64,000 bases of DNA from Sabellastarte sp. h YS-2021. Lineage: Eukaryota; Annelida; Polychaeta; Sabellida; Sabellidae. The stretch is from assembly GCA_964017235.1 (NCBI GenBank), contig OZ024927.1:58099293-58163292 (forward strand). Direction: 5' to 3'. The notes beneath the pieces were generated by a model, which saw only the letters and a program-made list of their open reading frames with translations, ran no database searches and was not told where the DNA came from. The position numbers and the translations under genes are program-made. Each line of letters opens with the position of its first letter. Position 1 is the stretch's first letter. Shown one piece after another: positions 11,810 through 22,590 of this stretch.

Positions 11810-14428
11810 TTGTAGAAATCAAAAAGTTCTGCCACAACAAGTGGAAGAAACACAGATGGAGAAAAATAAAGAAAAATTGTTCAGAAATATGACAGCCAGT
11901 ATATACATAGAAAATACAATCTGAAGACGATTCAGATGAAATATCAAAAGCCATCACATGCCATTGAAATATTCCTTCTACACAATTACTTATTAACTTG
12001 TATGGGCATCAAATTTTTTTTGCCAAAATTTACAAAGCGTTTAAAAAGATGCAGCTGATCATGCCATTATTAATGATATTAAATGCTATTTTTACATGTA
12101 TTATATAAAATATTTATAGTTGTCTTGTTTGTGCTCAGGTAGTATGTGTGAAATGTACTTTGTCCTATATAATTATGCAGTTCATTGTTGTATTAGAAAG
12201 TATTAGAAGGTCTTAGCCAGTTAGATAGATATATAGATATTCAATTTACCATTTATATGAGAATGTTCTTGCCTCCTCTGTTGTAGTATTTCAAAATTTT
12301 GTAGTTTAAACTGAAGAAAATTCTTTATTTAATCCATATAATTGCACTAATTCATTTTTCTCCCACAAGGGGGAGTTTGTACATGTCCTTATATCTCTCA
12401 TATGAGGCACAATTTATATTAAGTTAATTTCAGAAAAACACTGATGAATTAAATCTTTGTACTTTCCCAACACTCGTAGCATTTTTAACATTTGTGTTAA
12501 TTAGATATTTACTGGTCAAATCGTGAGGAACATTATGCGGCTCATGATGAACACAAATTTAATCAAAACTAAATGCTCTGCACAGCTTCACCCATTTTGT
12601 TTCTTTATACAGGAACTATTCTAGAGTATCACCTCTCAAGTAATTGTATTTTAATATTTCATAGTATTTTTCAGTTAGCAGCAAAGACAAAACAAACAAG
12701 TTTAAACCTTTATGTTCATATATAACAGCATATACAGGAAAGACAACAATGTAATTCAGAGCAGTTAATGTGTGTCAATAAAGGTCACTACTCAGTCAAC
12801 TTGGATGAAATTGAATACGTATTTGCTATCATGGTGAGCAACAGTAAACTTATACATCGTAAAATATATTATCCTTTCTTAATTTAAAATGGGTGGAGAC
12901 ATAATTCAATATTTAAGAAAATATTAAGTAAAATACAAGTATTATAGTGAAACACAGTGACCGCAGATCCCCTATTTTCTGAATATGCTAGGAGAGTTAG
13001 ATTTGTTTTGATAAAAGGTTTGTAAAATCAAAAAGGCATTTTAAATTCAATGGGAAATTACTATTTTGAGAGAGTCAAAAGTAATTCTTAATATTAAAAA
13101 TTTGTATATTATACAAATGAAGTTTTACCCATAATAACATTACATGTAATAAAAGTGTCCGCTTCTATATATTAGAAGTAGCTCTAACTTGTATTTTAGA
13201 AGCTAGTAAGTTTTAGAATAATTATAAGTCTGTTGCTCTGATTTTGTCACCTAACAGTATGAGTTATAGATGATCAGTTTAAACCTCAGCATTTACATTA
13301 CATTTTATAATGTTGAATCTCATTATTTGTCAGTTATGTATCAGAATGTACTTGTATGTAATTGTGTAATACATAATGTAATTTCACTCATGTTTTCTAT
13401 TATGATGTGAGTGTGTGAAATTTGTAGAATACTTGAGGTAAATTGTTCCAAGAAAAATATTTTGTAGAATTTACATTTTGGGAATCTGGTTGATTAAAAA
13501 ATGTCCATAAATGTAAGTGAACAATGTGGCATAGTATATTTGTCGGTGGAAAAAAAAACTGAGATAATAAGTCCAATGTTTACGTAAGTTTTTACCTTTA
13601 GCAAGGTGATATATTTTCACCCAGTTTGTTATAGTTTGTACATGTGGTAGAACCTCTATTTTGAAACCAGGTATATTGGTGTAAAACAGGAAATTGTAAA
13701 TTTGGAAGTCTTAGAGTAGATGAGTCTTATAAAACAGAAATAACCCAAGAAATGTATATTTTTAAAATTATCATGTGTAAAAGATGTAAACTGAGGGGTT
13801 GTGTTTTATGCCCTTTCAATTTGCAAAATTTGAAAAAAGTACACTGCACCATAATAATCAAATGTTTAAATCATCATTAGGTAATCAATGGTCGTGGTAA
13901 TTTTTTTGTCAGGCTTGGTTGTTGCTTTCAGTAAAAAGCAAAGTGTAATCCTCACCTTATTAACCACAGCCCGTAAAGGCTGGGTTGTTGTCACCGCCTG
14001 TGCTATCAGTGAATTCTCAGAAAATATCTGCACAACAAATTCAAGTGTTTCCTTGCCCATCTGCCTTAACAGATTTTGGACAAAGTTTTAGGAAATGTGG
14101 ATAATTATTGCAAGTTTAAGAGTAAATTAGGTTTTGTATTAACTTCCAACAAAAACTGTTTGGTTTAAAAGGCATTTTTATAACTATGAACCTATTTTTG
14201 CATTAAAAAACAAACAAGATATAATTATCACCTGAAGTTGGGCAACATTCAACAACTTCTCTTGCCATGGCTGACACATACATATTTTCTACACTGAAGT
14301 AAAAGACAACTTTAGCATTTAGTCTGCGTAATTACCCCTGTCCTGAATATAAAATGTCATTATGTTCTATTGTTAGAAGTTAACTTTAGCATTCAGTATA
14401 ACATACCCTATCCTATAGTAATAATAAA
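11810..14428. other. AT-rich sequence without a supported gene
   Basis: Short frames near 11,810-11,925 and 13,866-14,091 lack recognisable domains. An exon-like segment near 12,785-12,834 (open, followed by GTGAGC) is too short to call. Nothing else is seen. Confidence 0.4.
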
Positions 14429-14429
14429 T

Positions 14430-14640
14430 GTCATCAGTGGCTCAGTGCTAAACAAGTTTTGCATTGAATCACTTGATTCTCCCCAATGTGATCATTGGTT
14501 TGATTCGAGCTCAGCAGAACATGTGAGATTTACTGAGAGCCTATCCTGATCTTATCTGTTTAATAGGACATAAAATTCCAATGTTGAACTTTGATCTGTG
14601 TATGAACTGTGAGTTTAGTGACCTACAGGTTGTGGTTTCT
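14430..14640 (+). mobile_element. SINE-like element (family 1)
   Basis: An A-box-like GTGGCTCAGTGCTAAACAAG lies near 14,438 and a B-box-like GGTTTGATTCGAGC near 14,498, about 60 bp apart as in tRNA genes. The body ACTGAGAGCCTATCCTGATC and tail AATAGGACATAAAATTCC follow. It is the best-preserved head of the family in this window. Confidence 0.6.
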
Positions 14641-15455
14641 ATCAGCCAAGACTTGCTGTTTTAAGTATGTATTTCTGGTATTGATTTTTGTGATGTATTA
14701 ACCCATTTTATGCTAATATAAGTATATCTGTATTTACATTTAAATGTGTCTGTGCTTTTAATTTAAATTATGTTCCCCGTTTTAACTTTTTGCTAAAATG
14801 GTGGTGGTTGCAGGTCATTGTCTAAACATTTGTAAACATTTTTTTATGGACAGTCCTTCACCTGTCAATCTTGTCTGTAATAATACGCAGATGACACTTC
14901 CATGCTGGTCTCACAAGCTGCCTACTATTATGAAATATTTAATTAATCTGGGCTCGTTTTTGGCTTGGTGTGCTTTATGTTGGTGCAATAAGTCGGGATC
15001 ATATTTGGGGGGTGGGGGGATGGGTTGATGCAGAATTGATAGCGTTTTGTGAGTGTAACAACTTTTGTGAAATGTTTGTAAACCTGTCATGTACTCGCAT
15101 GTGCTTAGCTTAAATGCATGTGCAACAAGGACAGCGTTGTGAAGGAAAAATTAAAAAATGTGTTGATATGACTGCATTGAACACTGTGACTGGGCCATAT
15201 AGGCCAAAATACTGTTAGTGTTTCTATGAAGTTATTTCACTGTTTCAATTAAAAAGGAAATGAATTTATTCATCAAAACTGTTCTCTTAGGTTGATAATT
15301 GTTTACTAACATCATTTTTAAAACAGTAATGATCAAGAGCCTATGAATGGATATCAACATTTTTTTTTCTCGTGTTCGAACCTTAAAACTGGTTTCACCA
15401 TCACCTAAATGCTACTTACACTGGTTATTTTTATATACAGTCTATTGTTTATAGT
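14640..15455. other. AT-rich unique sequence
   Basis: Contains a short G-rich run (GGGGGGTGGGGGG near 15,006). No gene is seen. Confidence 0.4.
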
Positions 15456-15458
15456 TTT

Positions 15459-16774
15459 TACCCCACAGCCCTTAAGGGCTGTCGGGGTATTGTTTTCACC
15501 CATGGTGTCCGGATGAGCGGGTGGGTGGGCAGGCGGTGGGAAAAAGTTTGTCCAGGCTGTATCTCAGAAACCGTAAGGTGTAGGAAGTTGATACTTGGTA
15601 GGGACATTGGTTAGGGGGTGTAGGTGTGCAGCGTCATGGTCTGACCTTGATTTGACCTTTGACCTTGCTGTAGTGACCTTGAGTTTGAAAATCTTGTCCG
15701 GGCTATATCTCGGAAACCATAAGGTGTAGGAAGTTGATATTTGGTAGGGACATTGGTTAGGGTGTGTAGGTGTGCAACGTCATGGTCTGACCTTGATTTG
15801 ACCTTTGACCTTGCCGTAGTGACCTTGACCTATAAAATCTTGTCCGGGCTATAGCTCGGAAACCGTAAGGTGTAGGAAGTTGGTACTACGTAGGGACATT
15901 GTTTAGGGGGTGTAGGTGTGCAACGTCATGGTCTGACCTTGATTTGACCTTTGACCTTGCCATAGTGACCTTGACCTATAAAATCTTGTCCGGGCTATAT
16001 CTCGGAAACTGTGAGGTGTAGGAAGTTGATACGTACTAGGGACATTGGTTAGGGGGTGTAGGTGTGCAACGTCATGGTCTGACCTTGATTTGACCTTTGA
16101 CCTTGCTGTAGTGACCTTGACCTATAAAATCTTTTCTGGGCTATATCTCGGAAACTGTAAGGTGTAGGAAGTTGATACTTGGTAGGGACATTGGTTAGGG
16201 GTTATAGGTGTGCATTATCATGGTGTGACCTTAATTGGACCTTTGACCTTGTTGTAGTGACCTTGAACTTTAAAATCTTGTTGCACCTTTGGGTCTGTCT
16301 TTTGATGCAGATTAAGCACTGTTAAAGTCATATTAGAATTTATTAAGAATTTTACTTTTATAACTTCCCATTGTAAGAGATGGAATTTCATCAAGTGAGC
16401 CACAGATTTTGCTCCAACACCACACATAAGCATTCATTGAATGTATTACCACTTCTGTATGCATGGTAATATTCAAAACATCTAAACCATAATTCGGCCA
16501 TGCAGATGTAGATGAAGAGTGTTGTAATTTTAGTTTACTGATTAATGCTGTCATCTTGTTATTGAATTATCTTGTTTTAATACTTCATCTTTACATGCAT
16601 TATCTTTCTTTTAGACATTATTTTCTCCATTTAAACATTGTTTGGACCTTTATATAACTGACAGTGCTCTGAAAGTATCCTTAACTTTGTACTGATACAG
16701 TACTTCCATATCTCATGGTGTTAAAAATATTTCCCTAGGCTGTGGGGTACGGGCATCTCTGATGCTATTTTTTT
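15459..16774 (+). mobile_element. Dispersed element with 146-bp minisatellite, copy 2
   Basis: It opens with a near-perfect palindrome at 15,459-15,489: TACCCCACAGCCCTT facing AAGGGCTGTCGGGGTA. The arm GGCTGTGGGGTA recurs close to the other end (about 16,738), giving an asymmetric terminal inverted repeat, followed by CGGGCATCTCTGATGC and a T-run. The 3' half from about 16,270 matches copy 1 from about 11,325. No protein is encoded. This is the longer copy, with five minisatellite units. Confidence 0.7.
15545..16265. repeat. 146-bp minisatellite array 2
   Basis: Unit marker AAGGTGTAGG (or a one-base variant) lies at 15,574, 15,721, 15,867, 16,013 and 16,159, a step of 146-147 bp. On the minus strand most units contain CAAGGTCAAAGGTCA and TCAAGGTCA. 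Confidence 0.92.
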
Positions 16775-17064
16775 GGAAATATTAAACTACCTTAAGCTAA
16801 GTTACAGTAAGCCATATCTTCTTGTCTTTTGACTTTATTCTGTTGACTATCCAGTAGATAATATTTAGTAGGAAGCTTTTATATATCTGTCTAGTGAAAC
16901 ATTAAATAAATTATTATCTATTCAACTTGGGATCACTTTTGCTCAAGTGAAGTAAATCATTGTGGAAGTATTACTTTTCAGATCATTTATCTAGCACTTT
17001 TTGTAATTATAAGGAAGCATCTTATTTTCCATATAAATATTTATTTATTTAGTGTTTAGCATCT

Positions 17065-17275
17065 TGTCTAGTACCTTTGTATCTGTTATATTATGGCTGG
17101 TGGTTAGAAGGACAGAGGAAACCAGTACATACAGTTGGCCAAGGTTCTGTTCTGTAAGCTGCCAACCAAAGGCAAGCAATTATCAGCTGTCCCACATGAG
17201 GTCAGGCCAGGATTCAAACTCTGACTTGAGAGGTGGGAAGTGAGAGTATCACCACTCTGCCACTGTAGCCCCTTA
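17065..17275 (-). mobile_element. tRNA-derived SINE (family 2)
   Basis: Read on the minus strand it begins GGGGCTACAGTGGCAGAGTGG (A-box TGGCAGAGTGG near 17,262) and has a B-box-like GTTTGAATCC near 17,215. The spacing is tRNA-like. A body with TGACCTCATGTGGGACAGC and ACTGGTTTCCTCTGTCC follows. A second, more decayed copy is at about 34,150-34,335. Confidence 0.65.
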
Positions 17276-17279
17276 TTAT

Positions 17280-17989
17280 TTTCCATATAAAACAGAGTTA
17301 ATTTTTAGAACATAATTTACAGAATTAGCAAAAATACTGTAGTCGTAACATTTTGAAAAATGTTTTAGCTTTTGACACAATATACACTTTTATTAAAATA
17401 GCACATTTATCTGTAGCTTCAAAAGGCAAATTCCTAGGATAACAGCAATGTGAATTGCTAGCAAATACGGGAGTATGTTGTTTGGCAAACATTCCTTTTA
17501 TTTCAAAGCTATAAATCCATTTGAATAGGACCATATGCACATATCGGTACCAATCACAAATATCACTGGTTTCTCTCTTTTCGACGTCCATACTCTGTTT
17601 TCATGAAGGGTTATGCAATCCCTTTGTGATTCCAGCCAAAGGACTGTGTTTTTTTGAGAAGTGTTGACAATAGTTGCTTTGTTATGACAACTGACATGCT
17701 ATCTGTGTGTTTAGGTTATTGACTCTCTGGCTCACTGGCGTATGTACACTGGACTTGTAGTGATAGTCCTAATGAGTATGTTCATATAGTCTCTCAAGTG
17801 TAAATACGTGAATTAAGGAATATCAACTTGATCCATTTTACAAAACGATTACTTATCTTATTGAATATGTAGTACGAAGCAGAAACTAGTGATGATTGGG
17901 AAGATATGATTCTTTTTTTCATTGTGTGTTACTGTAAATTTTCAAATGCTATGATTTGAATTGAATTGAGCACTGGTCAAAATACACAG
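17280..17989. other. AT-rich unique sequence
   Basis: No gene or repeat is recognised; it is the left flank of the DIRS-like element. Confidence 0.4.
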
Positions 17990-18009
17990 TTTTTATTGCG
18001 TTAATACAT

Positions 18010-18182
18010 CCTATCCAATGGACAATTGCTTTACCGGTCGGCGCGACCGGTCCCGCCAAACGACAGAAAAAGTCATTCTGTATAAAATACCGGCAGGACC
18101 GGTCACAGAGTGTACATTCGCCAGGTGTCGCCTCGTGCATACTTCCTGTCTAGTCAGAATGACGTCATCGCGTCTTTTTTCG
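18010..18182 (+). repeat. Left inverted terminal repeat of DIRS-like element
   Basis: 173 bp, identical by eye to the reverse complement of 24,009-24,181. It contains ACCGGTCGGCGCGACCGGT and TGACGTCA, a perfect CRE palindrome near 18,160 that may serve transcription. The outer 19 bp (17,991-18,009) are specific to the left end. Confidence 0.95.
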
Positions 18183-18305
18183 TTTGGCGCGTGAGTGTAC
18201 AGACGTGTTTTTCTACTGTGGTGAAACGTTTGAATTTTGTAAAGACTACCTTTTATATTGAACTTTATTTTAATTTCATCTATTCTACCTTACTTCTGGA
18301 GTATT

Positions 18306-20279
18306 ATGGCGTCCCCTGGACAAAGAAGAGGGACTTGTGGCCACGCTATGGCATTATTTGACTCCCACACCAAGTGTGCGCGTTGCCGTGATAAGGGGCT
18401 GGGCCAAGACGCATGTGTTGAGAAGAAGGACTGCTCCATTTGCAATAATTTCACAGCTGAGCAGAAGTTACAGTTGGCCACCCCCACCTATAGGGCCCGA
18501 AAAGATAAAGAACTCCAGAAGAAAACTGCCTCTCCCTCCCTTGTTGATCCGTCTTCAGTAACTGTTGTTGGGAAGGTTGAGAGTGGCAAGGGTGATTCTA
18601 GTGATAGAGGCGAAACCCCTTCTAAGAAGAAAAAGACCTCTCACAAATCCCCTAAGAAGACATCCAAGCCTCCGAAAGTGCCAGATTTTCAAGCTGACCT
18701 GAAATCCCTGGATGAGAAGTGGGCAGATCGCTTTACGCGTCTGGAGGCTCTCTTTTTGTCAAAGACTTTCCAGCTCCCGGTGGAACCGGTTCAGAGCTCC
18801 AATGTGGTGGTATCTGAGAAGCCCTTTATTCCACCAGCTCAGCAATCTACTAGCCAGAGTCCTGCTACCGGTTTGACCGGTAAGAAGAAGAAGACAGCCA
18901 CCCAGCCTGTTGAGGCTCCCGGTGTGAAGAAGTCAGCCACCCAGCCTGTTGAGGCTCCCGGTGCTGAGACAGAGCTTCCACCAACCGACCAAACTACAGT
19001 TTCCTCTGCTGGTGCCCCTGTTAGTGGTCGACCCGAGGTCCAGCCCCCAGGTCCCACTACTGCTGATCAACCGGAAGATTTTGCTTCAGAAGATGATCAG
19101 TTTAGTGACCAGCCTGACCTCAGTGTAGATGAGGGTGAACTGTCTGAAGTGTTGTCAGCAGGTCCGGATCATGAAGAACCCATAGAAACGGACCAGGAGT
19201 TAAGTGCAGAACAGACCTACAGAGAGACTCTACGTGGTGTTAGGTCGTTTATGGGCTGGGAGCAAGTGCCAGAGTTTGACTCTTCTTCTTCTGCACAAGA
19301 CGACAACCCCTTTGCTGGCACCAGACCTCAGTTGCCCGGTAAAGTTTCTGTGAAGGTTCCGGTGGATGACTGGCTATGCCGGAAATTTGAAAAACTTAAT
19401 ATTACTGTACAGGAAGGATACCCATCCCGGGCTTCAGAAACTGCTGGCTTAGTCAAAGATCAGTTTGTCAAACCACCAAGAACTCTTAAATGGTATGACA
19501 TGCATACAGACAAGAAGGATTTCTCCAGATCCAAAGTGTCTTCCTGGACTAACCAACCGGCACGCCTCAACAGTAGCTTTCCTCGAATTGCTAACCGGTC
19601 ACTTCCTTCTGCTCCAGCCTCAAGACCTGTGTCACAGGATACGTTAAGGAAGTGGGAGAGAGCAGCCAGAGACCAAACTTATATGTGTAACCAGGCTGCC
19701 GCGTTTTCCCGTTGCCTCACCAAAGTGCAGGACTCTATGGCTTCTCAGTTGAAAGTGTTACAGAACGACAAGGGCAAGGGAAAATCTACCGGTAAATCTC
19801 ATCAGGCTGTTGAAGAACTGGACTTTCTAGTGACCTTTAACAAGAGCATCACACAGGCAATGGCCAGAACGATGCAAGATTTATCAGATGGTGTCTTCAT
19901 TAATGTGGCCAACCTTACGCTAGCTAGAAGGGACAGCTACCTAGATTATTTGAAAGCCGGAATCAAACAGGACACTTTGAACGCTCTTAGGTCTGCCCCT
20001 CTGCATATGAGTGCCTTGTTTCCGGATCATCTCATCAGCAAAGCTGAGGAAGAAATAAGACACCATGAGGATAAACGTTCTGCCGGTTCTTCACACAAAG
20101 GTCCCCAGCGTTTCCACCCTTACCACCAGTCCAGTAAACAACAGCAACTAGATCAGGACAGGAAACCCGGTCTACCTGCCTGGAAACAACTGGGTAGAAG
20201 GCGTGGACAAAGATCTCACCGGGGTCGTACTGCTTCATTTTCTCAGCGACCTGCCAAGACACAGAAGCAGTATAAATGA
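18306..20279 (+). CDS. DIRS Gag-like protein (ORF1)
   Basis: 657 residues from the ATG at 18,306. The frame is open from 18,258, but the MASPG start fits DIRS Gag N-termini better and precedes the cysteine-rich head. Cys11, Cys24, Cys27, Cys37, Cys43 and Cys46 with His13 and His21 form a likely zinc-binding region at residues 11-46. A lysine-rich stretch near residues 95-120 could be a nuclear localisation signal. A duplicated TQPVEAPG motif sits near residue 200, an acidic segment follows in the middle, and the C-terminus is basic and rich in Arg, Gly, Gln and Ser. By analogy with DIRS elements it should bind element RNA and form the ribonucleoprotein particle. The function is inferred from position and composition; Gag proteins diverge fast. 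It overlaps the next frame by 77 nt. Confidence 0.85.
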   Translation: MASPGQRRGTCGHAMALFDSHTKCARCRDKGLGQDACVEKKDCSICNNFTAEQKLQLATPTYRARKDKELQKKTASPSLVDPSSVTVVGKVESGKGDSSDRGETPSKKKKTSHKSPKKTSKPPKVPDFQADLKSLDEKWADRFTRLEALFLSKTFQLPVEPVQSSNVVVSEKPFIPPAQQSTSQSPATGLTGKKKKTATQPVEAPGVKKSATQPVEAPGAETELPPTDQTTVSSAGAPVSGRPEVQPPGPTTADQPEDFASEDDQFSDQPDLSVDEGELSEVLSAGPDHEEPIETDQELSAEQTYRETLRGVRSFMGWEQVPEFDSSSSAQDDNPFAGTRPQLPGKVSVKVPVDDWLCRKFEKLNITVQEGYPSRASETAGLVKDQFVKPPRTLKWYDMHTDKKDFSRSKVSSWTNQPARLNSSFPRIANRSLPSAPASRPVSQDTLRKWERAARDQTYMCNQAAAFSRCLTKVQDSMASQLKVLQNDKGKGKSTGKSHQAVEELDFLVTFNKSITQAMARTMQDLSDGVFINVANLTLARRDSYLDYLKAGIKQDTLNALRSAPLHMSALFPDHLISKAEEEIRHHEDKRSAGSSHKGPQRFHPYHQSSKQQQLDQDRKPGLPAWKQLGRRRGQRSHRGRTASFSQRPAKTQKQYK

Positions 20280-22590
20280 CAATCACTGTGTTCAGTTTGT
20301 GACAGGGCACTTGTCTCCTGTAAGTGTGACCGGTCAGAAGGACTTTTGTGTGACCGGAAAATTACAGACAGAAACTCAATTACCTGTATATTGTCATGTT
20401 GCTTCTCATGTACCTTTTGCAGGAGGGTCGCCGCAAAAGAAAGGCGTAATTCCCGAACATCTAATGTCAATAAAATCTGTGAAAGGTGTTTCCTGTGTAA
20501 ATCAATTGAGTTCTGTACAAAATGTCACAAATGTCCCACTTGTTGTACCAAATCCTCCTGTAGGTTCAAGATTGCACGAGTTCTGGGAAAAATGGGCAGC
20601 CTTGGGTGTCAACCCCAAGGTCATATCAGTCCTCAGGGAGGGGTACATCCTACCCTTCCGGACCAGACCTTACTTGACCAGAAAACCCATAGTAACAAGC
20701 TGCTATGCAGATCCTCACAGGAACAGCTACCTGTTAGAGGCATTGCATCAGCTATTAGACAAAAAGGCTGTAGAAGTGGTTCAAAATCCTCAATCCCTGG
20801 GCTTTTACAACCGGTTATTCCTGGTCCCCAAACCCAACAACCGGTGGCGACCCATCTTGGATCTGAGCAAACTAAACAATTATTTGAAAACACAGTCGTT
20901 CAAAATGGAGACACCAGAGACAATACGTACCTCCCTCCAGACAGGGGAGTGGGTGACTTCCATAGATTTCAAAGACGCATACTTCCACATACCTATAAAC
21001 AGCCAGTCCAGGAAGTATATGCGTTTTCACCTTCAAGACAAGACTTACCAATTCAAAGCACTACCCTTTGGTCTGTCCACAGCCCCCATGGAATTCACTG
21101 TGGTAGCCAAAGAGGTGAAATGGCTTGCAATGAGACAGGGTATAAGGATCCACCAGTACCTAGACGACTGGTTGGTCAGAGCCACATCCCACCGGGTTTG
21201 TCTTCAACAGACGAAAGATCTGGTGTTGCTCTGCAGGGAGTTGGGGTGGCTGGTAAACGAGGACAAATCAGAGCTGGAACCCAAACAAGTTTTCAACTTC
21301 GTAGGCTACCAGTTCGACTTGAAGGAAGGCAGGGTCAGACCCACCATAGAACGTTGGCAGACCCTACAAAGCAAAATACTGGAGATCTTATCAAACCCAA
21401 TCTGTCCGGTCCGGAAACTAATGTCCCTGATCGGTCTGTTAACTGCGACAGAGAAGCAGGTACATTTGGGCAGACTACACATGAGACCCATACAGTGGCA
21501 TCTCAAGAACAATTGGAGGGTTCCAGAATCCCTGGAGAAGATAATTCCCATTCCAAAGTCACTCCACCCACATCTGAAATGGTGGCTGGAGGAAGACAAT
21601 GTTGTTACAGGTCAACCTTTACACCCACTAGAGCATGCTCTGCAAATTTTTACAGACGCATCAAGAGAAGGGTGGGGTGCACACTTAAACGAGCATATAG
21701 CAAGGGGAAGCTGGTCACTCCCGGAAAGCAAGCTGCACATAAACTACCTAGAGTTAAAGGCAGTTCTTTTGGCACTACAAGAGTTCCAAGCTCTCTGCAT
21801 GAACAAGGTAGTTCTCGTAGCTACCGACAATACCACTGTGGTAGCTTACATAAACAAAGAAGGGGGAATGAAGTCGGGCCCCCTGTGTGCCTTACTTTGG
21901 AGGATCCTCACTTGGTGCACAAGAAATCAAGTGACCCTCAAAGCTCGACATATTCCCGGCCGTCTCAATGTGATAGCAGACAAATTGTCCAGACTGGGTC
22001 AGACCATCCAAACAGAATGGTCCCTCAATCCAGAGATTTTTCAAGCAATATGCAACCGGTGGCACACCCCTCAAGTGGACCTGTTTGCCACAAGGTTCAA
22101 CAACAAGCTCCCACAGTTTGTCTCACCGGTCCCAGACCCCCAGGCCTGGGCAGTGGATGCTCTCAGCCTGTCTTGGGAGGGACTGGATCCATACGCCTTC
22201 CCACCAGCAGCCATCTTGGGCAAAGTGGTGGAGAAGTTACAGGACTACCCCTGCAACAGAATAATTCTGATTGCTCCAGGGTGGCCCAACATGCCATGGT
22301 TTTGGGACCTGGTGGCAATGTCAAGCCAGATCCCACTGTGTCTGCCCAGCATACCCAACCTAGTGTCTCAACCATTCAACCAGGTCCTTCACAGGAACCT
22401 GTCGAATCTGAACCTGCATGCCTGGCTCCTAGAGCCTCAGCAATCAAAGAGCAAGGCTTCTCTGAGGCAGTGGCAGCACGAATTGAGGCTCCTCAAAGAA
22501 GATCAACCAGATCTGTCTATGAGGCAAAGTGGACCATTTTTACAAAGTGGTGCCTCAGTAATCAGGTGGACTTCAGGGCACCACCTCTGA
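20203..22590 (+). CDS. Reverse transcriptase / RNase H / methyltransferase-like protein (ORF2)
   Basis: 795 residues from the first ATG. The true start is uncertain, since the first 120 residues are poorly conserved and overlap ORF1, so frameshifting or reinitiation is possible. The RT core starts near Gly121. Motif A is SIDFKDAYFHIPI (Asp255), motif B is LPFGLSTAP, and the catalytic box is YLDDW at 319-323. RNase H follows with TDAS (Asp485), YLELKA (Glu517), ATDN (Asp542) and the late ADKLSR. Residues about 620-690 (VDLFATRFNNKLPQF, PDPQAWAVDAL, PYAFPP) match the adenine-methyltransferase-like domain typical of DIRS polyproteins. It would copy the element RNA into DNA and remove the template strand. 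No stop or frameshift is seen. Confidence 0.95.
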   Translation: MDKDLTGVVLLHFLSDLPRHRSSINDNHCVQFVTGHLSPVSVTGQKDFCVTGKLQTETQLPVYCHVASHVPFAGGSPQKKGVIPEHLMSIKSVKGVSCVNQLSSVQNVTNVPLVVPNPPVGSRLHEFWEKWAALGVNPKVISVLREGYILPFRTRPYLTRKPIVTSCYADPHRNSYLLEALHQLLDKKAVEVVQNPQSLGFYNRLFLVPKPNNRWRPILDLSKLNNYLKTQSFKMETPETIRTSLQTGEWVTSIDFKDAYFHIPINSQSRKYMRFHLQDKTYQFKALPFGLSTAPMEFTVVAKEVKWLAMRQGIRIHQYLDDWLVRATSHRVCLQQTKDLVLLCRELGWLVNEDKSELEPKQVFNFVGYQFDLKEGRVRPTIERWQTLQSKILEILSNPICPVRKLMSLIGLLTATEKQVHLGRLHMRPIQWHLKNNWRVPESLEKIIPIPKSLHPHLKWWLEEDNVVTGQPLHPLEHALQIFTDASREGWGAHLNEHIARGSWSLPESKLHINYLELKAVLLALQEFQALCMNKVVLVATDNTTVVAYINKEGGMKSGPLCALLWRILTWCTRNQVTLKARHIPGRLNVIADKLSRLGQTIQTEWSLNPEIFQAICNRWHTPQVDLFATRFNNKLPQFVSPVPDPQAWAVDALSLSWEGLDPYAFPPAAILGKVVEKLQDYPCNRIILIAPGWPNMPWFWDLVAMSSQIPLCLPSIPNLVSQPFNQVLHRNLSNLNLHAWLLEPQQSKSKASLRQWQHELRLLKEDQPDLSMRQSGPFLQSGASVIRWTSGHHL

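Noticed and set aside
11655..11957. Frames on both strands near the end of dispersed element copy 1 as host exons
   Set aside because: They overlap repeat sequence shared with the 16.7-kb copy and show no protein family character.
12785..12834. A 50-bp exon-like segment followed by GTGAGC
   Set aside because: Too short, with no neighbouring exon or recognisable peptide.
14434..14512. A functional tRNA gene
   Set aside because: The A- and B-box-like motifs are present but a cloverleaf does not close, and the body and tail belong to a SINE.
20346..22295. Upstream part of the long recombinase frame as a real protein
   Set aside because: Its residues resemble no family, while the other frame is clearly RT and RNase H. 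I kept the openness as a finding but start the gene at 22,296.
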